64,000 nucleotides of DNA from Candidatus Woesearchaeota archaeon (GTDB taxonomy: Archaea; Nanobdellota; Nanobdellia; Woesearchaeales; ARS49): positions 515,718 through 579,717 of the forward strand of contig JAFCDQ010000001.1 of NCBI GenBank assembly GCA_017609645.1. Reading direction: 5' to 3'. This document shows, in pieces, positions 16,430 through 26,621 of this stretch (position 1 is its first letter; each line of letters opens with the position of its first letter). The notes under the pieces are model-generated. The model was not told where the DNA came from and searched no databases. It saw only the letters and a program-made list of their open reading frames with translations. A program made the position numbers and the translations under genes.

Positions 16430-19245
16430 TCTTTCTTAATAAAATTAACAGCAACAATTCCGCCAATTGCCAACACAACTAATATCATTGCAAATATTGA
16501 AACTCCATCACCTTTCTCTGTTACTAATTCATTATCAATTATTGCTGCGGAAATAATTGGTGAATCTCCGCCTTCACCAAATTCTTCATTACAAAAGTTT
16601 TCACAATAAACTTGAGGCAAACCACATCTAATTCCTTCAGAAATACATTCTTCAGCAGATTCCTGCCAAGAAAGCCAATACTGTGCACAAGTATGCCATT
16701 CTTCAGGAGGAAGTTCTGGGTCACAAACAAAACAACCTTGCGCATCTTCTTCAGGAGGTGTTGGGAATATTTCTGTACACCATAAGTCATAAGAAAGTTG
16801 AGGCAGACCACATCTTTCACCTTCAATAAGACAATTTTCAGCAGATTCAAGTGTTTCAAGCCAAGTCTGCACACAAGTATGCCAATTATCATCTTCAGGA
16901 CAATCATAACAATTATCTGGAAGAATAATTTCTGATTCAGTAAATTCACAAATACATTGTTCTGTGCAAGGTCCTGTTTTCCTGATTATTGTTTCTCCTT
17001 CTTGTAAATCTTCTTGGCAAATTGGTGTAACAACTGGATCACATTCTTCAGATTCTGTACCGCATAAGTCTCCTCCCTTTAATTCTTCTTCCCCACTCAT
17101 ACATATGCACTTTTCCATTACATTAAGTAACATTCCTGAGCTTATAGCATATTTTGTTTCTATTATTCCTCCTTCAGTTTCTTGCTCTTCAATTAAAATA
17201 TCTATTCCTTCATGTGTTTCTAATCTAAAATTTATAGGACAATTGCCTTGTTTACAAAGAGGTACAATGTCAGTAAGAATAATCATTTTTTCTTCTTGAT
17301 CTATATCATCAGTGCAATCACAGTTATAATCTGGAATACAATTTTTTCCGTCAGGACTACACTGTCCTGGTGTGGGTATATACGTTAATTCATAATAATC
17401 ACAACTTTCTCCAGATTCACATACTTCTCCTCCAGTCACTTCTTGTCCGCTTTCACATTCACAATCTACATTACAAATTCCTGTTTCATCACATTCTTCA
17501 TCTACACCATAACAAGGAGGCTCTTCTACTCCGTTGCATAATGCTTTTGTTAATTCTGTTAAATCAGTTGGCTGTGAAATAAACACATCACAACCACAAT
17601 CAGCATTACATATTCCTATGGCACTATTCTTAACACAACCAATACCAGGAGGATCGCAAGCTTCTCCTGGCTTATCAACATAATAATCACCACAACCTTG
17701 AGGAACAGTTCCTATAGGAACACATTGACAATTAGGACTGCACCAGCCTGTAACCGTTCCTACATTACATTGATTACCCGGCTTTTCACATTGTTCTAAT
17801 AATCTCATTGAATTTGGAGTTTGAACTGCGCCATCACCACAATAAGTAAACAAAGCACCTAAAGGCTCTGGACACGCACAATCATCAGAACAAATACTGC
17901 TTAAACCACTGCCTGCTTCACATATTTCTCCTGGAGACTCACATTCCTCACCTAATTCTAATTCAACTTCATTATTTCCACAATAACCGCCAGTTGCGGC
18001 TTCACCTGATATTGTACATCTACACGCATCAGTACAAGTTCCCATCTGATAACCAAAAGCCATTCTTACTGTTGTACCTAGAATTCTTAAAACATGAATA
18101 TAACCTTTATTACTAAATTGTTCAATTTCGCCTTCTGGAATTAACTTATAAATTCCATCAACAATAATAACAGCTTCATTAGTTCCAATATCATTAACAA
18201 TAATTTCATGGCCGTCAACATAATGATAATTACCTTTACTAACTTCAAAAACAGAAAAAGCTTCTGTTAAACAATCACTATTAGGAGGATCGCATCTTTC
18301 ATTATCTGCAATAACAAAATTACCACAAACCTCTTGCTGATCAACAATACCTGGCACAATAGTTCCTGACTCAAAATCAATCTCAGTGCCAGGCCACATT
18401 GCTAAATAAGCATCAACCAAATCTTTTGGCGTTTCATTACCTTCAAAAAATATCCTAACAGTAATATTATCACTCATCCACATATTATAATACTCATCAT
18501 CAATGTCATAAGAAGACAAATAATTCGTGCCATATGCCTTATAATTCTGAATAAATAAACTCCAAGGAGCAAGAATAGCTTTTGCAGCGCTCATAGTTTC
18601 CACTTCTGTAATTTCAACAATAGCTTTATCATTATCTTTCACATACTCTGCAGTATAAGTCATGACTCTCTCACCACTAAAAGTTCTCTGCTCTTTTTTG
18701 GAAGACAAGAACACAAAATCACTTTCGTCATCTTCACTAACCCAATTACTATAAGGCTCTTCTGGCAAAACCCTGAAAAAAGTCAGCATCCATTGATTAT
18801 CATTACATTCAAAACCCTCATCTAATTTATTACAACCATAAAGAACAACATAATTCTCTCCAATATCAAAAGTATCTCTTGTAATCTTAATATCTGCTTT
18901 AGCAGTCTTACCGATGTACCAATCTTTTAACTTCTTACCATCTGCAAGCTCAAACATCTCCCAAATAGAACTTCTTGTATTAAAATAATAACCAAACCTG
19001 TAAATAAAATCATATTCTAAAATTTTTGCTCTTAAAAACTCCTGATAACCTATATCTTCAGGATAAACAAACATATTCTTAGGCCTTGCTGCCCAGTCAG
19101 GAAAAGCATGCAGTCCTTCAACTGCTCTTCCTAATAACGGACCTTGCCTGCCTGGTGCTTTAGGACTTGTAGGAAGATTTGCTTCTTCGCAAGCTATCAC
19201 AAATAATAAAAAAACTAATGTTAAGGCAATTATTCCTTTTTTCAT
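16426..19245 (-). CDS. Large Cys-rich putative lipoprotein with C-terminal TM
   Basis: Lipobox-like LLFVIACEEA; many CGD...GExCD-type Cys motifs; C-term FAMILVVLAIGGIVAVNFIKKD. Confidence 0.7.
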   Translation of the reverse strand: MKKGIIALTLVFLLFVIACEEANLPTSPKAPGRQGPLLGRAVEGLHAFPDWAARPKNMFVYPEDIGYQEFLRAKILEYDFIYRFGYYFNTRSSIWEMFELADGKKLKDWYIGKTAKADIKITRDTFDIGENYVVLYGCNKLDEGFECNDNQWMLTFFRVLPEEPYSNWVSEDDESDFVFLSSKKEQRTFSGERVMTYTAEYVKDNDKAIVEITEVETMSAAKAILAPWSLFIQNYKAYGTNYLSSYDIDDEYYNMWMSDNITVRIFFEGNETPKDLVDAYLAMWPGTEIDFESGTIVPGIVDQQEVCGNFVIADNERCDPPNSDCLTEAFSVFEVSKGNYHYVDGHEIIVNDIGTNEAVIIVDGIYKLIPEGEIEQFSNKGYIHVLRILGTTVRMAFGYQMGTCTDACRCTISGEAATGGYCGNNEVELELGEECESPGEICEAGSGLSSICSDDCACPEPLGALFTYCGDGAVQTPNSMRLLEQCEKPGNQCNVGTVTGWCSPNCQCVPIGTVPQGCGDYYVDKPGEACDPPGIGCVKNSAIGICNADCGCDVFISQPTDLTELTKALCNGVEEPPCYGVDEECDETGICNVDCECESGQEVTGGEVCESGESCDYYELTYIPTPGQCSPDGKNCIPDYNCDCTDDIDQEEKMIILTDIVPLCKQGNCPINFRLETHEGIDILIEEQETEGGIIETKYAISSGMLLNVMEKCICMSGEEELKGGDLCGTESEECDPVVTPICQEDLQEGETIIRKTGPCTEQCICEFTESEIILPDNCYDCPEDDNWHTCVQTWLETLESAENCLIEGERCGLPQLSYDLWCTEIFPTPPEEDAQGCFVCDPELPPEEWHTCAQYWLSWQESAEECISEGIRCGLPQVYCENFCNEEFGEGGDSPIISAAIIDNELVTEKGDGVSIFAMILVVLAIGGIVAVNFIKKD

Positions 19246-19255
19246 TGTTTCAACT

Positions 19256-20188
19256 TTAAACTTTTTTCAAATCTGAAGGATACTTTGCTAAATAAGCATT
19301 TATAATCTCGCTGTTTGCAAACTCAGCAGTAAAAGTCTGGACAAAGATTAACTTTTTCCCTGAAGTCCACATAGCATTTCTAGCATTCTCAACATCTAAA
19401 TAAACAGCTATACTGCTTCCTTTATGTTCTTTAAATCCTTTATTCACAATATCCTTAAACATAGTATTCATGGCTTTATTCAAATCACCTTTTGAAGGCA
19501 CGTCAAACACCATTGCTTTAACTTTTAATCCAGAATCTGGGAAAATATACTCTGCGTCATATCTCATAACAAGTATTTCTTCAAAGTTATCTTCTTCTGA
19601 AAGAGTATTCTGTAAAATAAATGGCTCAATGTTTTTATTAATTACCATCTTTCCAATGTTTTGACCTGCTGGAGCAGCACCTGCAGGTTTTTCTTTCAAA
19701 TTAAATCCAGTAATCATCCATTTATTATTGTTGCACAACCATTTACTGCCTAATTTCTTACAAGCATAAACAACAATATGATTCTCTCCATAATCAAACT
19801 TATCTAAAGAAGCTTTGATATTGCCTACAGCAGAACCTTTAATCCAATCACCGACGGTTTCCCCGCCAAATAAAACAATAGGCTCCCATTTGTTTGTTTT
19901 TTTATTATGAAAATAAGCTTTATTGTAAATCAAATCATGTCCTGCAATATTCATAGTAATAGTCTTATCAGCAAAACATTCTTTAGAACTTAAAGCAACA
20001 TTTTGAGCCTGCACAGACCAAGGTGGAATGCCAATAGCCAGCCCAGCTCGTGCCACAGCCTGGCCTCCTGGTGTTGGCGGTGGTGGGGGAAGAGCTTTAT
20101 CATAATATTCTTGTTTTTCACCTGGTTGGCAGCCAATTAAAAAAGCCAATAATAGCAAAATAGTCAGTATCTTTTTCATTAAATTCAC
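19256..20188 (-). CDS. Putative lipoprotein homologous to the N-terminal part of the 16426-19245 protein
   Basis: Lipobox LLAFLIGCQPG; shared DxxxYGENxxVxYxCxKL...C(N)xNxWMxTxF pattern. Confidence 0.7.
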   Translation of the reverse strand: MNLMKKILTILLLLAFLIGCQPGEKQEYYDKALPPPPPTPGGQAVARAGLAIGIPPWSVQAQNVALSSKECFADKTITMNIAGHDLIYNKAYFHNKKTNKWEPIVLFGGETVGDWIKGSAVGNIKASLDKFDYGENHIVVYACKKLGSKWLCNNNKWMITGFNLKEKPAGAAPAGQNIGKMVINKNIEPFILQNTLSEEDNFEEILVMRYDAEYIFPDSGLKVKAMVFDVPSKGDLNKAMNTMFKDIVNKGFKEHKGSSIAVYLDVENARNAMWTSGKKLIFVQTFTAEFANSEIINAYLAKYPSDLKKV

Positions 20189-20757
20189 CTCTCTTTTAAT
20201 GCCTTATTTATCTCTACTTGTGTATATCCTGCTTGCTGTAATAAAGGCTTTATTTGTTCTATCCTATAACCTTGCTGCGTTGATTGTTTAACATATTTTT
20301 TAATCGCATCAATAGTCTCTTTTTCTTGTTTCTTTTTCTGCAAAAACATATAAGCAATAATTCCTCCAACTCCTAATAAAAGAATAATATCAATAAAAGT
20401 TCCGAAAAAACCACCTCCAGCACTGCCTGGTGTTTCATAATAACCAGCACTCTCGATTTTATCTTCAAGAAGTTCTAACTGTCTTTTCACATCTGTTAAT
20501 TCACTCTCTGTACCTGAAACTCTTTGAGAAACACTAGTGATTTCATTCACCTTTGATTTTAATTCATTCACATCATACTGCAAATCATCGCTTGTAGTAG
20601 GCTGTTCAAAAGAAGGCATAGAAGGTGGAGGAGGCAAGTCAGTAACTGCAGCTCCACTTAACCTTGATTTATTTTCAAGAGTGAAATGAGTATTGACTGC
20701 TAATAAAGAAAAAACCACGATAATCGTAAATACTAAAATCACCTTTTTTAAGCTCAT
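20185..20757 (-). CDS. Membrane protein with coiled coil and C-terminal helical domain
   Basis: N-term signal/TM, ELKSKVNEI coiled coil, second TM, C-term IEQIKPLLQQAGYTQVEINKALKER. Confidence 0.6.
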   Translation of the reverse strand: MSLKKVILVFTIIVVFSLLAVNTHFTLENKSRLSGAAVTDLPPPPSMPSFEQPTTSDDLQYDVNELKSKVNEITSVSQRVSGTESELTDVKRQLELLEDKIESAGYYETPGSAGGGFFGTFIDIILLLGVGGIIAYMFLQKKKQEKETIDAIKKYVKQSTQQGYRIEQIKPLLQQAGYTQVEINKALKER

Positions 20758-20854
20758 ACTAATCCTATATTCTTCTCTTTTTATATATAAATGTTTGTCA
20801 TTATTTTACGTTTTTAAGTAGAATTTATAAATAATCAATACTATTGCTATACCT

Positions 20855-21868
20855 ATGCCAAAAAAAAAGGTGAAAGAAGATGGCAGATATAGAAAGCCTT
20901 TTGCTCTTGTTATTTTCCATTTTTTAGTTTTTGTGGTTCTAGCTATTTTAATTTATTTAGATGCAATCGATCTTTATAAATTATTTTTCATCACTCTCGG
21001 TTATTTTGTTTTTGCTTATTTTTTGTTTAGATTATTCGCACAAAAAGAAATCTTGAACAAGGAATTTAGAAAAGGATTCTTTGAAATTTTTTTGATTTCT
21101 TTAATAGCTCTTTTCTTTTTTTTAGGAGCAGACATGTTAAGAGAAACGGCTACTTCGATTGAGTTAATTTTGCCTTTTGAAAATAATAATTTTAAACTGG
21201 AATTTAATCCACAGAATAATACAGTCTTAAATGATTTAAGGTATTTTTACGATTTTGACAACCAGCAAGGAGAAGTTTCTTTTATAATACATAAAATCAA
21301 TCCAGAAGTTAAGATTTCTAATTTCATACTAGAAGTTCCAGCAAAAATCAAAATTAATGACTTTATATTATATAAACAAGAAAAAGTCTTAACACAAAAT
21401 GTTGATTTCAAAGCATCTCAAATTGAAAATATTATTTCATTTAATGATTTTAAAATTGATTTAGATACTGTTGTTGTTAAAATTTCTCTTCAAGGGCGTG
21501 ATTTAATTCCTAATGGAAGATTTAGATTCAGAACTTTTGCAAAACAAGCTTATGCAGAAGAAAGAGCCACTATTTTATTTTTTTCTAATAACTATAAATG
21601 CAGACATTATTGTTTTGGTGATTTGATTAATGCGATTCCAGAAATAGGAACCAATACAATGAAATTCAAATATCCTAAAGATTACTACCTTGGTGTGGAT
21701 CATCCACCTAAACTGCTTGAGCAAGTGCTGAATTTAAATATGTTTTCTTCAAAAGATCAAACAAAAAGAGACAGATTTGAAAATATTTATTTTAGTTTGC
21801 TTATTACAAGTTTAGTGCTTTCAGCAGAAGTTTTGAGAAGGTTTATTCTGCTTCTACATATTAAATAA
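20855..21868 (+). CDS. Multi-TM membrane protein, hypothetical
   Basis: Three N-terminal hydrophobic helices and an extracellular-like domain. Confidence 0.55.
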   Translation: MPKKKVKEDGRYRKPFALVIFHFLVFVVLAILIYLDAIDLYKLFFITLGYFVFAYFLFRLFAQKEILNKEFRKGFFEIFLISLIALFFFLGADMLRETATSIELILPFENNNFKLEFNPQNNTVLNDLRYFYDFDNQQGEVSFIIHKINPEVKISNFILEVPAKIKINDFILYKQEKVLTQNVDFKASQIENIISFNDFKIDLDTVVVKISLQGRDLIPNGRFRFRTFAKQAYAEERATILFFSNNYKCRHYCFGDLINAIPEIGTNTMKFKYPKDYYLGVDHPPKLLEQVLNLNMFSSKDQTKRDRFENIYFSLLITSLVLSAEVLRRFILLLHIK

Positions 21869-21995
21869 TGTACTTTAAGGCTTTATGACAAAAATGTCCC
21901 AGAATTATATACTATATGATACAATATAATATAAGTATTCAAAGCTATATAATATATTTATGACTTAGTAGTAAAAAACACGAGGTAGGTTAAAA

Positions 21996-22220
21996 ATGGA
22001 AGAAAAACAAAGTAAAGATGAACAAATCGGCTTTCACAAAGGAGCCTTGACAACTCTTGCTAAAGAAAGACAAGAGCTGGCTAAAATGATAGGCATAGTT
22101 GAACAGTTGATGGCTGCTCATTTGCAAGAACTGAAAAAGCTAGGAGTTGACCTTGAAGAAGAAGCTAAAAAAGCTGTGAAATCTAAGGAAGCTCCATTAG
22201 AAGATCAGTTAAAAAAATAA
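21996..22220 (+). CDS. Small helical hypothetical protein
   Basis: 74-aa ORF with good start context. Confidence 0.5.
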   Translation: MEEKQSKDEQIGFHKGALTTLAKERQELAKMIGIVEQLMAAHLQELKKLGVDLEEEAKKAVKSKEAPLEDQLKK

Positions 22221-22231
22221 ACTAAGTAAAA

Positions 22232-23074
22232 ATGTATTCAACAAATAACTGTAGTGGGTGTAGTTTTTCTTATTCGCCTAGCTGCAGTTCTAAATTTTAT
22301 TCTTCTTGTTCAAGCAATTCTTTAAGTCTAGAAAATACTGTTGCATACTCAATGGCTGATTCAAGCACAGAAGCTAATGCAAACATCTGTAATTTTGAAC
22401 AAATGGTTGAAAGTATATATGATAAAAATAATTATCAAGGGATTAAAAACAAAGACGCAATGCTTAACAGCACTGACACAAAATATTTTACTAATAACCA
22501 GAATTTTAATCCATTGTCTTTCTTAAATCCAGAAAGACCGCAGACAGCGTTTGTAACAAATGTTGAAGAATTAAAACCAATAATCACAGAAGCTTTTGAA
22601 AAATTAATGGAACAAAAATTTCCTGACAATGTTTCAATAAGAATCTGCAGCGAACAAGAACTGCAAAAAATTCATGAAAAGAATGGAGGACTTTGGACTC
22701 CAACAATACAAGGATTCTCTCTAAACAGAAATGGCAAAGGCATAAATGAAATTTTTGTCAAACAAGATGCTTTAGACAGCATGATGCTGACAATTGGACA
22801 TGAACTTGGACATGTCATGACATCAACACTGCAAAACTGTATCGACGAAGAAGCAAAAGCATTCGCATTCTCAATTGCGTGGGTGGAAACAATCAAAGAA
22901 CATAATATTGCCAACCTTGCAGCTAATGTTAACACAAAACCTGCAAAAAACGGTCTTCACGACAAGGCTTTTGGCTTTTTAATTCATATTTTAAACCAAG
23001 GAAAGACTGCTTTCCAGGCTTTCAAAGAAATAGCTAAAGGAGAGTTTAGCTCAAAACAAATAATAAACAATTAA
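22232..23074 (+). CDS. Putative HExxH metallopeptidase with Ser/Cys-rich N-terminus
   Basis: LTIGHELGHVMTSTLQNCIDEEAKAFAFS; N-term CSGCSFSYSPSCSSKFYSSCSS. Confidence 0.6.
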   Translation: MYSTNNCSGCSFSYSPSCSSKFYSSCSSNSLSLENTVAYSMADSSTEANANICNFEQMVESIYDKNNYQGIKNKDAMLNSTDTKYFTNNQNFNPLSFLNPERPQTAFVTNVEELKPIITEAFEKLMEQKFPDNVSIRICSEQELQKIHEKNGGLWTPTIQGFSLNRNGKGINEIFVKQDALDSMMLTIGHELGHVMTSTLQNCIDEEAKAFAFSIAWVETIKEHNIANLAANVNTKPAKNGLHDKAFGFLIHILNQGKTAFQAFKEIAKGEFSSKQIINN

Positions 23075-23089
23075 CACAGGTGAAAAAAA

Positions 23090-24949
23090 ATGGCTAAGAA
23101 AAAAACAACCAAATCAAATAAAAAAGAAAAAGAGAAAAAACCTAAAGATGAAAGACAAGAAATGCTGAAAGAAATTCAGAAAAGACTGCCTAAAGAAGTC
23201 CAGGAAAAAATTGAAAAATTAAAACCAAAACTTGATACTTTCAAAAAAGCAATAATTTCTAAATTTGACAAATACATAATGGGTATTGCGTTATTGCCAA
23301 CACCTAAACATTTTCCTAGAGACATGAGCGAAAAAGATGTTGAGAAAGAGAAGAAAAAGAATAATATATTGGTGCTTATTGATGATTCAGAGCCAACTAA
23401 AATGTCTAAAGGAGAATTAAAAGAAAAACTTTCTGTTATAATTAATGAAGTTGCAAAAGAGACTGACGAAAGTTTCACGCCTCAAACCTTACTGCTTACA
23501 GAAGTTTGGCAGAATTGTTATGACGGCAAGTATGAACTTTTGCCATTAATTGCATTATCAGCGCCTATTTATGATACAGGTATGCTTGCTGCAATTAAAA
23601 TAGCAGAACTGCATAAGTCTATGGTTATCAAGAAATTTGAAAAATACATTATAACTTATGCATTAGTTGGAAGTATTGTCCAAGGTAAGGCAACCCCAAC
23701 AAGTGATATTGATGTTTTTCTTGTAATAGACGATACAGATGTCAAAAAAATGAGCAGAGCAGAATTAAAAGACAAGCTCAGGGCTATTATAATTGGCATG
23801 GGCATGGAAGCTGGTGAAATGACAGGAATCAGAAACAAGATTAATATTCAGGTCTATATTTTGACAGACTTCTGGGATTCTTTGAAAGAAGCTAATCCAG
23901 TTATCTTTACAATGTTAAGAGATGGTGTACCCTTCTATGACAGAGGAACATTCATGCCATGGAAACAATTGCTAAAGATGGGAAAAATAAAACCATCAAC
24001 AGAAGCAATTGATATGTACATGAGTTCTGGAGAGCAAATGCTTGACAGAGTAAAAGGAAAGCTTAAAGAGATGGGAACAGAAGATTTCTTCTGGAGTATC
24101 TTCACTCCTTCACAAGCTGCTTTAATGTTGTATGGAGTTCCGCCTCCTACCCCTAAAGAACTTGCAGGTTTATTGAGAGAAATCTTTGTAAAGAAAGAAA
24201 AAATGCTTTCTGAAGATGATATAAAAATCCTTGAAAAAGTTCTTGACTATAGAAAAGGTGTCGAGCATGGAACAATCAAGGAAATAACAGGAAAAGAACT
24301 CGATGAAATGCTTGAAATGAGCCAGAAATATATGAAAAGATTGAAGCTGTTGTTCGGCCAGATTGAAAGAAAGAAAGATCAGGAACAGATGCAGGAAATC
24401 TCTGAACATGTTGCGACAGCAATAAGAGATGTTTTAAGTTATGAAAATGTGACCAGAGTTCCTGAAACAAAGATGGTGGAAATATTCAACAAGGAATTAG
24501 TAGAAACAGGAAAAGTTCCTGCAAATCTCTTGAGACTTGTAAAATCAGTCTTTGCTCTGCAAAAGAAAAAAGAATTAGCAAAGATAGACATACAAAAATT
24601 CAAGAAAGAAGCAAAAGAATTGCTGAAATTCCTGATAGAATATTTGCAGAGAAAAAGAGCAAAAGATCTTGAAAGAGCCAAACTTAGAGTAAAATATGGC
24701 GAAAAACTTGCTGAAGTAACTTTGCTTGGCAATAAAGCTTTCTTAATAATGGATGTTACAGCTGACAATAAAGAAATGAAAGTTGCAGACGTTAACAAAG
24801 ATGGAAGCCTTGCGAACTTAAAGAAAGCAAAAGAAGAAGATTATGAAAGATCTCTTGCAAAAGTAGCAGTTCCAGTCAAAGTAGAACTAAGCGACTCTTT
24901 ATTCAAAAGCTTAGAAGGAATATTTGGAACTTATGAACTGATTCTTTAA
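23090..24949 (+). CDS. Nucleotidyltransferase-domain protein, two tandem NTase-like domains (first degenerate) plus helical C-terminus
   Basis: YALVGSIVQGKATPTSDIDVFLVIDD (GS...DxD); earlier NNILVLIDD copy lacks the GS motif. Confidence 0.75.
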   Translation: MAKKKTTKSNKKEKEKKPKDERQEMLKEIQKRLPKEVQEKIEKLKPKLDTFKKAIISKFDKYIMGIALLPTPKHFPRDMSEKDVEKEKKKNNILVLIDDSEPTKMSKGELKEKLSVIINEVAKETDESFTPQTLLLTEVWQNCYDGKYELLPLIALSAPIYDTGMLAAIKIAELHKSMVIKKFEKYIITYALVGSIVQGKATPTSDIDVFLVIDDTDVKKMSRAELKDKLRAIIIGMGMEAGEMTGIRNKINIQVYILTDFWDSLKEANPVIFTMLRDGVPFYDRGTFMPWKQLLKMGKIKPSTEAIDMYMSSGEQMLDRVKGKLKEMGTEDFFWSIFTPSQAALMLYGVPPPTPKELAGLLREIFVKKEKMLSEDDIKILEKVLDYRKGVEHGTIKEITGKELDEMLEMSQKYMKRLKLLFGQIERKKDQEQMQEISEHVATAIRDVLSYENVTRVPETKMVEIFNKELVETGKVPANLLRLVKSVFALQKKKELAKIDIQKFKKEAKELLKFLIEYLQRKRAKDLERAKLRVKYGEKLAEVTLLGNKAFLIMDVTADNKEMKVADVNKDGSLANLKKAKEEDYERSLAKVAVPVKVELSDSLFKSLEGIFGTYELIL

Positions 24950-25029
24950 TTTTTTTATTTTTATTTTTTATTTTTTTAATAACATTTATAAGTGCTAAAA
25001 CTATATTATTCTAAAAAAGAGGTTGAACT

Positions 25030-26232
25030 ATGTCGCCATTATTGATGATACTGATAGCATTAGTATTAGCTTTTATTCTCTCAGAGATATTCAAGATGCT
25101 TGGCCTGCCAAGAGTTGTTGGACAAATCACTGCAGGAATAATTCTAGGAATAGGGTCCATCAAGATGGTTGTTTTCAGTGTTGAAAACTATGAAGTTCTG
25201 ACTTTTCTCGCAAATCTAGGAGTAATTTTATTATTTTATTATCTTGGATTAGAACTTGACTTACGTTCTTTTGCAAAGCACATAAAGAGATCTGTGACAA
25301 TATCTCTCTTTAAAGCATTAACACCGTTGATTGCAGGTTTTCTCATAATGAAATATGCATTAGGATTTAATGCATTAAGCAGTTTGATGATAGGCTTGGC
25401 ATTATCTGCAGGAGCTCAATCAGTGTCTATTGACTTGCTTGAAGAACTAAAGATGCTGAAATCAAAAATAGGTACGATGATAGTGCGTGTAGGAGTAATA
25501 ACTGATATGTTTGAAATTTTCATAGTAGCTATTATCTTGGCATTATTTCAAATGACTGTTAAACAATTGACAATTACAACTTTAGCGCTTAATATACTCG
25601 CTTTTTTTGTATGTATATTTTTTGCAAGAATATGGTTTATCCCGCACTTCTTTAGATTTTTAGGACCAAAATCAAGTACAGCACGATTCATGGGCGCAAT
25701 GATTGTTGTTCTTTTGATAGTAGCGTTGTCAGATTTTTTCGGACTAGGAACACTAATCGGAGCAATTGTAGCAGGAATACTAATGAGAAGAAGCATATAC
25801 AAAGATGCTAAAATTCCAAACTGGGAAGAACATGACATTGCAAGATCAATTCACATAATTTCTTTTGGTTTTTTAATACCCTTATTCTTTGTCTGGGTAG
25901 GTTTAATGACCGACATAACTTTGATAACTCAACATTATTTCTATGTAATCTTATTCGTCATAATTGTTTTGCTCTTCGGAGTAGGAGGAACTTTACTTGG
26001 AGTGCTCTTATCAAAAGGTAAATTCAAAGAAGGAATTATACTAGGATTTGGTTTAACTCCAAAAGGAGACATTGGTTTTGTCATAGGAGCTCTAGCCTTC
26101 GAAGCAGGGATTATTTCAGAACAAATTTTTACTTCTTTGATTTTAATGGCATTAATTGTGACAATAATATCTCCAATAATATTTAATAAACTAGTTCTGA
26201 AATATGTTAAAAAAAGAGCTTCTCGTCATTAA
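25030..26232 (+). CDS. Cation:proton antiporter (CPA2/Kef family), no RCK domain
   Basis: GLPRVVGQITAGIILG, FYYLGLELDL, FGLTPKGDIGFVIG. Confidence 0.85.
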   Translation: MSPLLMILIALVLAFILSEIFKMLGLPRVVGQITAGIILGIGSIKMVVFSVENYEVLTFLANLGVILLFYYLGLELDLRSFAKHIKRSVTISLFKALTPLIAGFLIMKYALGFNALSSLMIGLALSAGAQSVSIDLLEELKMLKSKIGTMIVRVGVITDMFEIFIVAIILALFQMTVKQLTITTLALNILAFFVCIFFARIWFIPHFFRFLGPKSSTARFMGAMIVVLLIVALSDFFGLGTLIGAIVAGILMRRSIYKDAKIPNWEEHDIARSIHIISFGFLIPLFFVWVGLMTDITLITQHYFYVILFVIIVLLFGVGGTLLGVLLSKGKFKEGIILGFGLTPKGDIGFVIGALAFEAGIISEQIFTSLILMALIVTIISPIIFNKLVLKYVKKRASRH

Positions 26233-26243
26233 CTTTTTTTACT

Positions 26244-26621
26244 TTAACTTAAAGACAGTTGAGGTATCTTTATAACTCTATGCAGAAATTCCATTGTTCT
26301 CAAATTTTTATCTACTTCATTTTCTCCCTTGAAAATTGAAGTATATAATTCATAAGCTTTTACTTCTAAAACACTGCCTTCAAAAAATCTTAAAAATTTA
26401 CTGCGTATTGTTTCTAATAAATACTCAATTCCAGAATCAAGTGCTTCATAGATTGGACTTAAACAATTTTCTAAAGGTTCTTTTATGCAGTTTCCTTTAT
26501 ATTCTTTATAACTGTTTACTCCAAAATATTCTTGTATTTCATCCACCCGAAAACATAAAGAAAGGGGGTTTTTATAAAAGTTTCTTGAATTACTTAATTT
26601 TTCTTTAAGGTCTTTCAACAA
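26244..26621 (-). CDS. Hypothetical protein
   Basis: 125-aa ORF overlapping the end of the NTase gene. Confidence 0.5.
   Translation of the reverse strand: MLKDLKEKLSNSRNFYKNPLSLCFRVDEIQEYFGVNSYKEYKGNCIKEPLENCLSPIYEALDSGIEYLLETIRSKFLRFFEGSVLEVKAYELYTSIFKGENEVDKNLRTMEFLHRVIKIPQLSLS

Noticed and set aside
16539-16949. Minus-strand 136-aa ORF inside the Cys-rich lipoprotein gene
   Set aside because: Alternative frame of a clearly coding region; no independent support
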